33,477 nt of DNA. Source: Paraburkholderia domus. GTDB lineage: Bacteria; Pseudomonadota; Gammaproteobacteria; Burkholderiales; Burkholderiaceae. A model generated the notes under the pieces. The model had not been told where the DNA came from. It made no database searches and was given only the letters and a program-made list of their open reading frames with translations. The position numbers and the translations under genes are program-made. This document shows positions 7,596-16,067 of the stretch, piece after piece. The DNA lies in contig NZ_CAJNAT010000050.1 in NCBI RefSeq assembly GCF_905220705.1, forward strand, positions 1 to 33,477, written 5' to 3'. How positions within the stretch are numbered: position 1 is the stretch's first letter; each line of letters starts with the position of its first letter.

Positions 7596-8999
7596 TCAAG
7601 CCTCGAGCTGCTCCAGCACCTTGCCCTTGGTCTCAATACCAAGAAAGTGCACCGCAATCGCCGCAATGAACGGCACGGCCGCGAGAATATAAAACGCCAC
7701 TTGCAGATTGCCGCCGATCATCGTCTTCGACACGATTGCCGGTGCGAAGATCGCCGCCACCTTCAACCACGCGCCGCCGACACCGCAGCCCATCGCGCGG
7801 ATGCTGGTCGGATACAACTCCGGCGTGTACACATAAGCCGTGATGAAACCGCAAGCGAGGAAACCGAGCGCGAACGCGCAGCACGTCGCCACCACGTACA
7901 CCGACGAGTCGTGAAACACACCCGCCAGCAACAGCGACAGCGCGCACGCCACGAACGACAAATTGATGATCGGCTTACGCCCCACCTTGTCGACCAGCAA
8001 CGCACAGGTCAGGGACCCCACCACGCCCAGCACCGAAGCCGCCACCGCCAGATTCAACGCCAGTTGCAGCGGCGCGTGATAAACCGTGCGATAGATCGTC
8101 GGCAGCCAGGTCGACAGACCGTATTGAATGAAGCCGCACGTAATCCACAGCATCGCCACAGCCATCGTGCGCTTCAGATAGGCCGGGCCGAACAGATCGC
8201 CCATGCGGCGCTTCGGATGACGATTGGCCATCGCGTCGAACTCGGCCGAATTGGTAACCGGCGGAATCGGACCTTTCACAGCGCGCTCGAAAGCATGCAC
8301 GGCGACATCGGCTTCGGCCATCCGTTCGCGTTCGGCGAGCCAGCGCGGCGATTCCGGCACCAGCTTGCGCAGCACGAAGAACAGAATCAACGGCATGCCG
8401 CCGATGAAATACATCGCTTGCCAACCGAAACGCGGCACGATCCACGCACCCAACGCGTTCGACGCAAGCAGGCCAACCGGGAAAACGATTTCATACAACA
8501 GCACGAAACGGCCACGGCCATGCGCACGGCTGATCTCGTTGATGTAAGTCGCAGCGACCGGCAACTCGCCACCCAGCCCTAAACCTTGAATCACACGCAA
8601 CGCGACAAACACCGCGAAGGTCGGCGCAAAACCGCACGCAATACTCGTAATGCCGATGATCCCCGAGCTCAATGCAATCGCCTTCACGCGACCCTTGCGC
8701 TCCGCGTACCACGGAAACACAAACGCGCCGATCAACTGCCCGACCGAACCGGAGCCAATCAAAAAGCCGATTTCCCACGGCGTCAGATGCCACTTCGCAA
8801 TCAGGATCGGCAGCGTGGCCGCGATCGCGATCACGTCGAAGCCGTCGAAAAACGTCGCGAGACCGATCAGTATGCGCGCGCGCACCTGCATCGCATTCTT
8901 CGGCAAGCGCTCGAGCCGCGCGATGATCGAGCCCCGGGTCACGGGGCCTGAGACACCGGCGCTGCTGCGGTCCCCCATGGTGTTGTCGATGGTTCTCAT
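7596..8999 (-). CDS. MFS transporter, aromatic acid:H+ symporter (AAHS)-like
   Basis: A 467-aa inner-membrane permease with twelve predicted hydrophobic segments. The first carries FFDGFDVIAIA with aspartates near 52 and 55, the DGxD pattern of AAHS permeases such as PcaK and BenK. The loop 2-3 motif is WYAERKGRVKAI, and the loop 8-9 repeat is LVDKVGRKPIIN. Sugar-transporter-type signatures such as RVIQGLGLGGELPVAATY and PESPRWLAERERM are also present. It most likely imports the aromatic substrate of the operon or a breakdown product. It is the last gene, 24 nt after the ferredoxin reductase stop, and is followed by two terminators. The start at 8999 lacks a strong Shine-Dalgarno; ATG 8978 is an alternative. 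Confidence 0.85.
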   Translation of the reverse strand: MRTIDNTMGDRSSAGVSGPVTRGSIIARLERLPKNAMQVRARILIGLATFFDGFDVIAIAATLPILIAKWHLTPWEIGFLIGSGSVGQLIGAFVFPWYAERKGRVKAIALSSGIIGITSIACGFAPTFAVFVALRVIQGLGLGGELPVAATYINEISRAHGRGRFVLLYEIVFPVGLLASNALGAWIVPRFGWQAMYFIGGMPLILFFVLRKLVPESPRWLAERERMAEADVAVHAFERAVKGPIPPVTNSAEFDAMANRHPKRRMGDLFGPAYLKRTMAVAMLWITCGFIQYGLSTWLPTIYRTVYHAPLQLALNLAVAASVLGVVGSLTCALLVDKVGRKPIINLSFVACALSLLLAGVFHDSSVYVVATCCAFALGFLACGFITAYVYTPELYPTSIRAMGCGVGGAWLKVAAIFAPAIVSKTMIGGNLQVAFYILAAVPFIAAIAVHFLGIETKGKVLEQLEA

Positions 9000-9023
9000 G
9001 CCGTGGTGCCGTCCGTAGTGTGG

Positions 9024-10289
9024 TTAGGCAAGCGCCGTTGAGGCGTCGGTCAGGGTGGCAAGGTCGATGGTTCGGCCCTGGTTCATCCACTTGCGTGACA
9101 ATTTCAGCTCGCGTGGCGTGTTGATGGCGATCACGCCGCGAATCGCGCCGTCTTCCAGATGAAATAGCGTGGCGTGTTTGCCCGGCAAATCACCGCGTAC
9201 TGCGAGTTGCGCATCGGCCGGAATGTCGCCGAGAATTTGCAGATTGACGTCGTATTGATCGGACCAGAACCACGGAATGTCCGCATACGGTTCGAAATTG
9301 CCGAGCAAAGCCTTTGCCGCCGAGATCGCCTGGTTCTGCGCGTTGGCCCACGATTCGAGCCGCACGCGGCGCTTCAACCACGCGCTCGGATGGTTTGCGA
9401 CATCGCCACACGCAAAGATGCGCGGATCATCGGTTGCGCCGAAATGGTCGACGACGATGCCGTCTTCCACCTTGATGCCCGCTGCTTCCGCCAGTGCAGT
9501 ATGCGGTGTGAGGCCAATGCCGGCGACCGCAAAGTCGGCGTCCAATGTGGAACCATCAGCGAACGTTGCACGAACGCGATTGGCGTCGTTCGGATGATCC
9601 GCGATCGACACGAGCGAGGCGTTCAAACGCACATCCACGCCGTTCGCACGATGCAATTGCAGCAGGAAGTCGGACACCATCGGCGGCAACGAGCGAGCGC
9701 ACAGACGCCGCGCGCCCTCCACCACCGTCGCTTCGACACCGAGCTTGCGCGCAGTCGCTGCGACTTCGAGACCGATCCACCCACCGCCGATCACCAGCAC
9801 GCGCTTGCTTGCGCGCAGCCGTTCGCCGAGCGCGACGGCTTCGTCGAGCGTACGCAGATAGGTAATGTGCGAGGTCTTCACCAACGATTCCGGCAAACGG
9901 CGCGCCGCGCCACCCGTAGCGATCACGAGACGGTCGTATTGCACTTCACGGCCCGACTGCGCGCGGACGATGCGCTGCTCGCGGTCGATCGAGGTCGCGG
10001 TATCCGGCTGCCACGCTTCGATGTTCAGTGCCTCGAAATCGTCGGGCTTCACGAGGCGCACGGTTTCGATATCCGCTTCACCCGCGAGCACAGCCTTCGA
10101 CAGCGGCGGCCGTTCGTACGGCAGGTGGATCTCATCGGCGATCATCACAAGGCGGCCGTCAAAGCCTTCCTTGCGCAACGTCTTCACGACCCAACCCGCC
10201 GCCTGACCACCGCCGATCACGACAATCGTGCGCGGCGCTTCGAGTCCGGCATGCGCGGCTTGAGCCTTTGCAGCAGCAGCGTCAGTCAT
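9024..10289 (-). CDS. FAD/NAD(P)-dependent ferredoxin reductase component of the Rieske oxygenase
   Basis: A 421-aa BphA4-type reductase that passes electrons from NAD(P)H through FAD to a Rieske ferredoxin. The FAD motif VVIGGGQAAG lies at residues 23-32 and HLPYERPPLSK at 55-65 is the conserved isoalloxazine-contact segment. The NAD-binding motif VLVIGGGWIGLE is at 164-175 and IFACGDVANHP near 291-301 is the second FAD motif. Length and motif order match the glutathione-reductase-type reductases of three-component dioxygenases. Its ATG overlaps the stop of the extradiol dioxygenase by 8 nt (10282-10289), implying translational coupling. The ferredoxin and oxygenase it should serve are encoded about 9 kb upstream at the head of the same operon. 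Confidence 0.9.
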   Translation of the reverse strand: MTDAAAAKAQAAHAGLEAPRTIVVIGGGQAAGWVVKTLRKEGFDGRLVMIADEIHLPYERPPLSKAVLAGEADIETVRLVKPDDFEALNIEAWQPDTATSIDREQRIVRAQSGREVQYDRLVIATGGAARRLPESLVKTSHITYLRTLDEAVALGERLRASKRVLVIGGGWIGLEVAATARKLGVEATVVEGARRLCARSLPPMVSDFLLQLHRANGVDVRLNASLVSIADHPNDANRVRATFADGSTLDADFAVAGIGLTPHTALAEAAGIKVEDGIVVDHFGATDDPRIFACGDVANHPSAWLKRRVRLESWANAQNQAISAAKALLGNFEPYADIPWFWSDQYDVNLQILGDIPADAQLAVRGDLPGKHATLFHLEDGAIRGVIAINTPRELKLSRKWMNQGRTIDLATLTDASTALA

Positions 10290-11247
10290 TTTTCCGCTCC
10301 GTCATGAACTTGCCTTCCGGCGCCTTCGCGTTTTTCTGGCGACGTGTATTGCCATCGATGCCGCCGTCGATCGCCCATTCGGCGAACACGGTCGGACCCG
10401 GTTCAAAATCGCGCGGCTGCCATTCGGGCGTGAGTTGATCTTCGTCGGCGTAGTACTCGATCAGGCCGCCAGCCGGATTCTGGAAGTACCAGAAGTACGC
10501 CGACGACACCGGATGACGCCCCGGACCGAGTTGCGTATCCCAACCGCAACGGCTGACATGCATGCCGCCGCCAAACACTTCGTGGATATCGCGCACAGTG
10601 AACGCGACGTGATTCAGGCCGCGCTTACCGCCCGGCAACGCCAGCAAAAAGATGTCGTGGTGGCCGCCGTGCGGCGCGCAGCGCATGAATGCGCCGCGGC
10701 CCGGATAGCGGTCCGACATTTCAAAGCCGAGCAGTTCCTGATAGAACTTTTCCTGTTCCGCAAGTTGATTCGTGAAGAACACGACGTGACCCACTTCAAC
10801 AGGTTCGGCACGTTCGTAAATCGGCGACGGTTGATCGACGCGCAGTGTCTGGCCCCAAACGTTCGACGGCGAACCGTGAATATCGAGCGCACGCTTGCGA
10901 GTCACTTCGACGCGAATCGCCATACCATTCGGATCGATACATCCAACCGCGTCTTCGGTTTCGAAGTGGCCCGGCTGACCGGCAAAGCGACCGCGCAGTT
11001 CGTCGAGTTCGGCTTTCGTTGCCACGCCCCAGGTCACTTCACGCAGCGTCGGACCTTCTTCGAATGCAGGCGGCAGCGACGGGTCGTTCGCATCGACGGC
11101 GAGAATCGTGCAACCGTTCAGCGTTTCGAAGCGTGCGTGTGTTTCGTCGTGCGCGACTTCCTTCAAGCCCCAGTCCGCGAAAAACCGCTGGCAGGTGGCG
11201 AGGTCCGTCACGCCGTAAATAATCTGTTCAATACCGAGAATCGTCAT
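10282..11247 (-). CDS. VOC-family type I extradiol ring-cleavage dioxygenase
   Basis: A 321-aa two-domain vicinal-oxygen-chelate protein. The C-terminal domain has a complete 2-His-1-carboxylate Fe(II) site: H154 (EVGHVVFFT), H213 (GLNHVAFTV) and E264 (GGLIEYYAD). It also has the active-site-type HHDIFLLAL near 196-204 and GPGRHPVSSAYFWYFQNPAG near 241-260, as in BphC and other 2,3-dihydroxybiphenyl or catechol 2,3-dioxygenases. The N-terminal domain lacks ligands, which is normal for the two-domain class. It should cleave a catechol-type ring adjacent to the hydroxyls. I chose ATG 11247 (AGAGG upstream, domain starts MTILGIEQ) over the in-frame ATG at 11277, which would overlap the ALDH gene. 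The ring substrate is unknown. Confidence 0.85.
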   Translation of the reverse strand: MTILGIEQIIYGVTDLATCQRFFADWGLKEVAHDETHARFETLNGCTILAVDANDPSLPPAFEEGPTLREVTWGVATKAELDELRGRFAGQPGHFETEDAVGCIDPNGMAIRVEVTRKRALDIHGSPSNVWGQTLRVDQPSPIYERAEPVEVGHVVFFTNQLAEQEKFYQELLGFEMSDRYPGRGAFMRCAPHGGHHDIFLLALPGGKRGLNHVAFTVRDIHEVFGGGMHVSRCGWDTQLGPGRHPVSSAYFWYFQNPAGGLIEYYADEDQLTPEWQPRDFEPGPTVFAEWAIDGGIDGNTRRQKNAKAPEGKFMTERKND

Positions 11248-11264
11248 ACCGTGCCTCTTGCGTA

Positions 11265-12755
11265 TTAGTTCGCCCACGCCAGCGGCGCGTCGTTCAAGCC
11301 CCAGTAGAGGCTCTTCTGTTGCATGTATTCGCGGATGCCGAGGCGGCCTTTCTCGCGTCCCATGCCGCTCTCCTTCCAGCCGCTAAACGGCGTCGAAATC
11401 GAGAACAGCTTGTAGGTGTTGATCCACACGGTGCCGGTTTCGAGCGCGCGGGCGATCCGGTAGGCGCGTTTGTAATCGCGCGTCCAGATGCCGGCGGCGA
11501 GGCCGAACACACTATTGTTCGCTTCTTTCATCAGCGATGCTTCGTCGTCGAAGGGCATCGCGACCAGCACCGGGCCGAAGATTTCTTCTTGGCAAATGCG
11601 GGCGTCGTTCGTGAGGCCTTCGAGAATCGTCGGCTGAAAGTAGGTGCCTGCTTCGCGGCCATCGCCGACCGGACGTTCTCCGCCGCACAGCAGGCGGCCG
11701 CCCTCTTCCAGACCCAATGCGACGTAACGTTCGACGGTTTCGCGATGCGCTGCGGTAATGAGCGGACCCATCTGCGTTTCAGTGCGCGACGGATCGCCGA
11801 CGCGCAACTTGCGAGCGCCTTCAGCGAGACGCTTCATGAACGCGTCGTAAATCGAGCGCTGCACGAACAGGCGCGAGCCCGCGATGCACGCCTCGCCCGA
11901 CGAACTGAAAATGCCGTACAGCACGCCGTTCACCGCGTGATCGAGATCGGCGTCGTCGAACACGATGGTTGGCGACTTGCCGCCGAGTTCCAGCGACACC
12001 GGCATCAGCTTGTCCGCAGCGATGCGCGCGATCCCACGGCCCACTTCGGTGCCGCCCGTGAACGACACTTTCTTCACCAACGGATGGCGCACCAGCACGT
12101 CGCCGATCACCGAGCCTTTACCCGGCACCACACTGATAACACCCTTCGGCACACCCGCTTCTTCGCAGATGCGAGCCAGCGCCAAAGAGACCAACGGCGT
12201 GACCTCCGCCGGCTTCAGTACGACTGCGTTGCCGCCTGCCAGTGCCGGCGCGAGCTTTTGCGCGTCCGAAGCAATCGGTGAATTCCACGGCGTAATCGCC
12301 GCGATCACACCGATCGGCTCGTAAATGCTCATCGTCAGATAGTCGCCACGCGAGGGCGTCACTTCTTCATCGAGCGTTTCGAGGCAGGCCGCGAAATAGC
12401 GGAACGTGTTCGCCGCACTCGCCACCAGCACGCGTGTTTCAGCGATCGGTTTGCCGTTGTCGCGACGCTGCAATTGCGCGAGCGCTTCGTGACGCGCCAT
12501 GATCAGGTCGGCGATGCGGTACAGAATCAGCGCGCGTTGATGCGGCTTCAGACCCGACCAATCCGCGCGGCGCCATGCGATATCCGCGGCTTCCACGGCT
12601 TCGCGGGCGTCGTCGGCATTGGCCGTCGAGATTTCCATGTTGACCGACTGATCCGCCGGATACAGGCTTTTGTACGGGTTGCCACGCCCTTGCCGCCATT
12701 CGCCGCCGATGAAAATATCGCCGGTGGGCACAAGGCTGGTATCGAAGTGAGTCAT
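11265..12755 (-). CDS. NAD(P)-dependent aldehyde dehydrogenase
   Basis: A 496-aa aldehyde dehydrogenase superfamily enzyme with every catalytic element. TPWNSP holds N158, LKPAEVTP holds K181, the cofactor loop FTGGTEVG is at 232-239, LELGGKSP holds general base E256, and GEACIAGSR holds nucleophile C290. Length is normal. In a meta-cleavage context such enzymes oxidise hydroxymuconic semialdehydes or short aldehydes to acids, so a role downstream of the extradiol dioxygenase or ThDP enzyme is plausible. It is 17 nt upstream of the VOC gene and 40 nt downstream of the aspartate-dehydrogenase-like gene. The specific substrate is not determinable from sequence. Confidence 0.92.
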   Translation of the reverse strand: MTHFDTSLVPTGDIFIGGEWRQGRGNPYKSLYPADQSVNMEISTANADDAREAVEAADIAWRRADWSGLKPHQRALILYRIADLIMARHEALAQLQRRDNGKPIAETRVLVASAANTFRYFAACLETLDEEVTPSRGDYLTMSIYEPIGVIAAITPWNSPIASDAQKLAPALAGGNAVVLKPAEVTPLVSLALARICEEAGVPKGVISVVPGKGSVIGDVLVRHPLVKKVSFTGGTEVGRGIARIAADKLMPVSLELGGKSPTIVFDDADLDHAVNGVLYGIFSSSGEACIAGSRLFVQRSIYDAFMKRLAEGARKLRVGDPSRTETQMGPLITAAHRETVERYVALGLEEGGRLLCGGERPVGDGREAGTYFQPTILEGLTNDARICQEEIFGPVLVAMPFDDEASLMKEANNSVFGLAAGIWTRDYKRAYRIARALETGTVWINTYKLFSISTPFSGWKESGMGREKGRLGIREYMQQKSLYWGLNDAPLAWAN

Positions 12756-12795
12756 GTCGGTCGTTCCGGTTTGCTTCAGCTAATCAGCTAATGTC

Positions 12796-13626
12796 TTAAA
12801 TCACGCAGCGGGCCGCGCGATTGCGTAATGCACGAATCGCGCTGTATGCGGTCAGCGCGGACGTCTTGGGGTTGTCCGGTAGCGGCTTGCCGCACATTTC
12901 CAGCGACATCTCGCCGAATGCGCCGCGCGCCACGATGCGGTGCACATTGCGCGACACGTTCGGATCGGCGATCAGGCGGACCGTGGTGTGATCGAGACCC
13001 AGGCCGGCAAGCGCGATCGTTGCGGCGACGTTGGCGTTCTTCGGATACAGGCGCGCCGCTTCGCGTGCGCTGCCTTCGAAAATCACCCTCTCTTCAGTCA
13101 GCGTGTGCAGATTGCAGACCTGTTCCGCGGGCGTGCCGCGCCAGCCCGTAGGCGGCTTGCGGCCGGTGTACAGCACTTCGTCGAGGCCGCCGAGCTTGGC
13201 CGCCGCCAGTGCATCTACGCCGCCGATCGCGCCTGATAGCAAGGTCAACGTCGCATCGCCTTCATCGGCCGCATCGGACAGCATGTCCAGCAGCATCATG
13301 TCGGACAGCGCACCGATCGACGCGACAGCACAATCCGTACCGGCTTTCAGCAAGGGCACCACGTGATCGACCAGTGCGCTGTGTCCCGCGCATTCCAGCG
13401 CGAAATGCGGCTGGCTGCTCAACGCGGACACCGACGCCACCACATCGACCGACGCGCCCACCACTTCACGCACCGACGCCATATGGCGTTCCGGCACGAT
13501 CACGTGCGACACGCGCACCGTCGGATCCGACTCGACCGAGCGATACACCGCCTGGCCGATCGCGCCGAAGCCGATCATTGCGACGTCGACGGGCGCGTGA
13601 TGCCCCGCGTAGCCGGTCTCACGCAT
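12796..13626 (-). CDS. L-aspartate dehydrogenase family protein (DUF108/AspDH)
   Basis: A 276-aa NAD(P)-dependent dehydrogenase of the aspartate dehydrogenase family, which interconverts L-aspartate and iminoaspartate/oxaloacetate plus ammonia. A Rossmann motif MIGFGAIG is at residues 17-24. HFALECAGHSAL and TLLSGAIGGVDALAAA are characteristic of the family, and YPKNANVAATIALAGLGLDHTTVRLIADP near 200-228 carries the conserved N-x-NVAAT and catalytic-type His. The N-terminus is slightly extended. Its ATG overlaps the ThDP gene stop by 8 nt (13619-13626). AspDH normally serves NAD biosynthesis or aspartate metabolism, so its place inside a ring-oxygenase operon is unexpected. It could remove or add an amino group on a pathway intermediate, but that is inference. 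Confidence 0.85.
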   Translation of the reverse strand: MRETGYAGHHAPVDVAMIGFGAIGQAVYRSVESDPTVRVSHVIVPERHMASVREVVGASVDVVASVSALSSQPHFALECAGHSALVDHVVPLLKAGTDCAVASIGALSDMMLLDMLSDAADEGDATLTLLSGAIGGVDALAAAKLGGLDEVLYTGRKPPTGWRGTPAEQVCNLHTLTEERVIFEGSAREAARLYPKNANVAATIALAGLGLDHTTVRLIADPNVSRNVHRIVARGAFGEMSLEMCGKPLPDNPKTSALTAYSAIRALRNRAARCVI

Positions 13627-15277
13627 GTTCCGGCTCCTGTTCCTTGACCGGCGGGCCCGCGAACGCGGTGGCGAACGAGCCGACCGACAGCATGTCCACT
13701 TCGACCAATACTGGACCGGTCTTCGCGAACCCTGCGCGGATGATTTCGTCGGCCTGGTCGAGCGACTTGATGCGGTAGTGCGTGAGCTTCAGGCTTTCGC
13801 AGAACTGCGCGAAATCGGGCTGGTGCAGATCGACGTAGCAGCGGCGGCCGCCGTATTGCGCGTCCTGAATGTTGCGGATCACGCCATAGCACTGGTCGTT
13901 CATCAGCACGATCATGACGTTGGCGTTTTCCTGCACGGCCGTCGCGAGTTCGCCGACGTTGACCATCAGGCCGCCGTCGCCGACCAGGCAGACGGTCTTC
14001 GCTGCATTGCCGGCAAGTGCTGCGCCGATACCCATCTGCATGCCCTGGCCGATACCGCCACCGAGTGCATGAACGCCGGCGCGCGGCGAGAAAATCTTCA
14101 GCATGCGGTTGCCCCACGTGCTGTTCGAGATCGTGACGTCGCGCACCCAGTTGTAGTCGCGGCCCACAGCCTGTTGCAGTGCGTCGACGAGGCGCTTGTA
14201 CGGGCCGAGGCCCTTGCCCACATCGGCGACTGCGCTTTCTCGTGCGGCAGCCAGGTCCTGAGCAAACGTCGGATCGACCTTCATACGGCCTTCCAGCAGC
14301 GTCGCCAGTTCTTCGAGCACAGCCGATGCATCGCCATGGATGAACATGTCGTTGCGATAGCCTCGGTTGTCGGCGAGTGCGTCAGCGTCGATGCGATACA
14401 GCGGTTGCGGCAGCGCGAGCTTGTATTTCAGTGTTTCATTGCCACGCAGACGCGAGCCGACCACCACCAGCGCGTCGCACGTCTTGTAGAAGCTCTCGAC
14501 TGCCGAATGCACGTTGAACGCGCCGAGCGTCGCCGGATGATCTTCCGGCAGCACGCCACGGCCTTGCACGCTGGTCACGACACCGAAGCCCAACGCCACG
14601 AGACGCTCAACCGCAGCACGGGCGTGACGCGTGCCGCCGCCGAGCCACAACAAGGGCCGCTTCGCATTCGCCAACTGATCCGCGAGTTGCGCGACGCGCT
14701 TGCTGCAATGCGTAAGCGTCGTGACGTGCGGCGCCGCCAGATCGGCAGGCCATTCGATTTCCGCTGCTTGAATGTCGATCGGGATTTCGACGCTGACCGG
14801 ACCGCTCGGCGCGGTTTGCGCGACACGTACGGCTTCGCGGATCGTCGGCAGCGCGGTTTCGACCGAGCGCACGCGGAACGCGGCCTTCGAGATCGACGAC
14901 AGCATCGACAATTGATCCGGCGCTTCGTGGATATACGCAAGGTCCTGGTCGAGGTATTCAGTTTCGATCTGGCCAGTGACGTGCAGCAACGCGGTGCCCG
15001 CGGTCAGTGCTTCGACCATCGCGCCGGCTGCATTACCCGCTGCCGTGCCGGTGCTGGTGAATGCAACACCGAGGCCGCCGGAAACACGCGCCAGACCATC
15101 GGCCATGTTCACCGCACCCGCTTCACCACGTGCGCCGACGTAGCGAATCTTGCCGCGATTGTGGATCGCGTCGAGAATCGGCATGTTGTGGATCGAGATC
15201 ACGCCAAATGCGGTTTGAACGCCGCATTGCTCGAGAAAAGCGGCGATCAGTTCGCCAACCGTGGTTTTGTTAGACAT
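13619..15277 (-). CDS. Thiamine-diphosphate-dependent enzyme (acetolactate synthase / decarboxylase-like)
   Basis: A 552-aa member of the pyruvate-oxidase/acetohydroxyacid-synthase superfamily with the usual three domains. The N-terminal pyrimidine-binding domain has catalytic-type E52 (GARGEAGAVNMADG), the central domain has a Rossmann-like region (PLLWLGGGTRHARA), and the C-terminal domain has the ThDP/Mg motif beginning VGDGGLMVN (433-441) and ending LMNDQCYG (N460-D461). It should act on a 2-oxo acid, decarboxylating it or joining it to an aldehyde. I placed the start at ATG 15277; an in-frame ATG at 15301 exists, and GGAGG lies 12 nt upstream of 15277. The start overlaps the SDR stop by 8 nt. 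Its reaction here is unknown; it could process the oxo acid released by ring cleavage. Confidence 0.87.
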   Translation of the reverse strand: MSNKTTVGELIAAFLEQCGVQTAFGVISIHNMPILDAIHNRGKIRYVGARGEAGAVNMADGLARVSGGLGVAFTSTGTAAGNAAGAMVEALTAGTALLHVTGQIETEYLDQDLAYIHEAPDQLSMLSSISKAAFRVRSVETALPTIREAVRVAQTAPSGPVSVEIPIDIQAAEIEWPADLAAPHVTTLTHCSKRVAQLADQLANAKRPLLWLGGGTRHARAAVERLVALGFGVVTSVQGRGVLPEDHPATLGAFNVHSAVESFYKTCDALVVVGSRLRGNETLKYKLALPQPLYRIDADALADNRGYRNDMFIHGDASAVLEELATLLEGRMKVDPTFAQDLAAARESAVADVGKGLGPYKRLVDALQQAVGRDYNWVRDVTISNSTWGNRMLKIFSPRAGVHALGGGIGQGMQMGIGAALAGNAAKTVCLVGDGGLMVNVGELATAVQENANVMIVLMNDQCYGVIRNIQDAQYGGRRCYVDLHQPDFAQFCESLKLTHYRIKSLDQADEIIRAGFAKTGPVLVEVDMLSVGSFATAFAGPPVKEQEPEHA

Positions 15278-16067
15278 GTCGTGCAACGCCTCCAGAAACA
15301 TCGATGTGACTGCCAGTCGTATAGGACGACAGCGTCGTAGCCAGGTAAAAGAGCGCTTGTGCGGCTTCTTCGGGGCGACCGAAGCGGCCCAGCGGAATGT
15401 TTTTCTTGCGTGCCAGTTCGGCGGTCCAGTCTTCCCAGCTCTGGCCCGGCTGCGCTTCTTTCGCGTAACGGCGGCGCCATTGGCCCGATTCGACGATGCC
15501 GATCAGAATCGAATTCACGCGAATGCGTTGTGGCGCGAGTTCGACCGCAAGCGATTTGATGAGGCTCAGCACGCCGGCACGGGCCGACGAAGTCGCCACC
15601 ATATGCTGCTCCGGTTGCAGTGCGAGCAGCGAGTTCACGCAAACCACGGCCGGGTTTGATGCGTCGCGCAGCATCGGCAGGAATGCGCGGGTCGGGCGGA
15701 TTACGCTGAAGTACTTCAGGTCGAGTTCTTCGCGCCAGGCGTCGTCGGTGGTGTCGGCGAAGGTCGATACGCGACCCTGGCCCGCGTTGTTCACCAGCAT
15801 GTCGGTGCGGCCGAAGCGTGTTTGCACCGCTTGCGCGAATGCGTTCACTTCGTCGGCGTCGAGCACGTCGCAGGTTTGTGCCAACAGTTGCGTGTCGGGA
15901 AACTGCGCCTTCAACGCCGCTTCCGCTTGCGCGAGGCGTTCAGCGTCGCGTCCGCAGATCGCAACCGAGGCGCCTGCTCGCAGAAACAGTTCGGCAGTTG
16001 CGAGGCCGATGCCGGACGAGCCGCCCGTCACCACCGCTACCTGCCCGGTCAAGTCGAATTGAATCAT
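15270..16067 (-). CDS. SDR family protein with degenerate catalytic residues
   Basis: A 265-aa short-chain dehydrogenase/reductase fold protein. The coenzyme motif VVTGGSSGIG (12-21) and NNAG (93-96) are intact, so NAD(P) binding is likely. The active site is unusual: Ser146 is present (VCVNSLLAL), but the canonical Y-x-x-x-K is replaced by T159-S-S-A-R163 (MVATSSARAG). Loss of the catalytic tyrosine means standard hydride/proton chemistry is doubtful. It may be a divergent SDR with another acid, or a binding or regulatory protein. It overlaps the IclR stop by 4 nt (ATGA, 16064-16067) and the ThDP start by 8 nt. The rest of the fold, including the C-terminal GSHIDVSGGVA, is complete, so this is not simple decay. 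Confidence 0.85.
   Translation of the reverse strand: MIQFDLTGQVAVVTGGSSGIGLATAELFLRAGASVAICGRDAERLAQAEAALKAQFPDTQLLAQTCDVLDADEVNAFAQAVQTRFGRTDMLVNNAGQGRVSTFADTTDDAWREELDLKYFSVIRPTRAFLPMLRDASNPAVVCVNSLLALQPEQHMVATSSARAGVLSLIKSLAVELAPQRIRVNSILIGIVESGQWRRRYAKEAQPGQSWEDWTAELARKKNIPLGRFGRPEEAAQALFYLATTLSSYTTGSHIDVSGGVARHV

Noticed and set aside
7527..8582. A 351-codon plus-strand frame opposite the MFS gene
   Set aside because: It crosses the operon terminator and encodes an Arg/His/Gln-rich sequence without motifs; the MFS frame has clear membrane segments.
13625..15340. A 571-codon open frame on the plus strand
   Set aside because: It lies entirely antisense to the ThDP gene, is rich in Arg/His/Ala, matches no family, and is the usual open mirror frame of a GC-rich gene.
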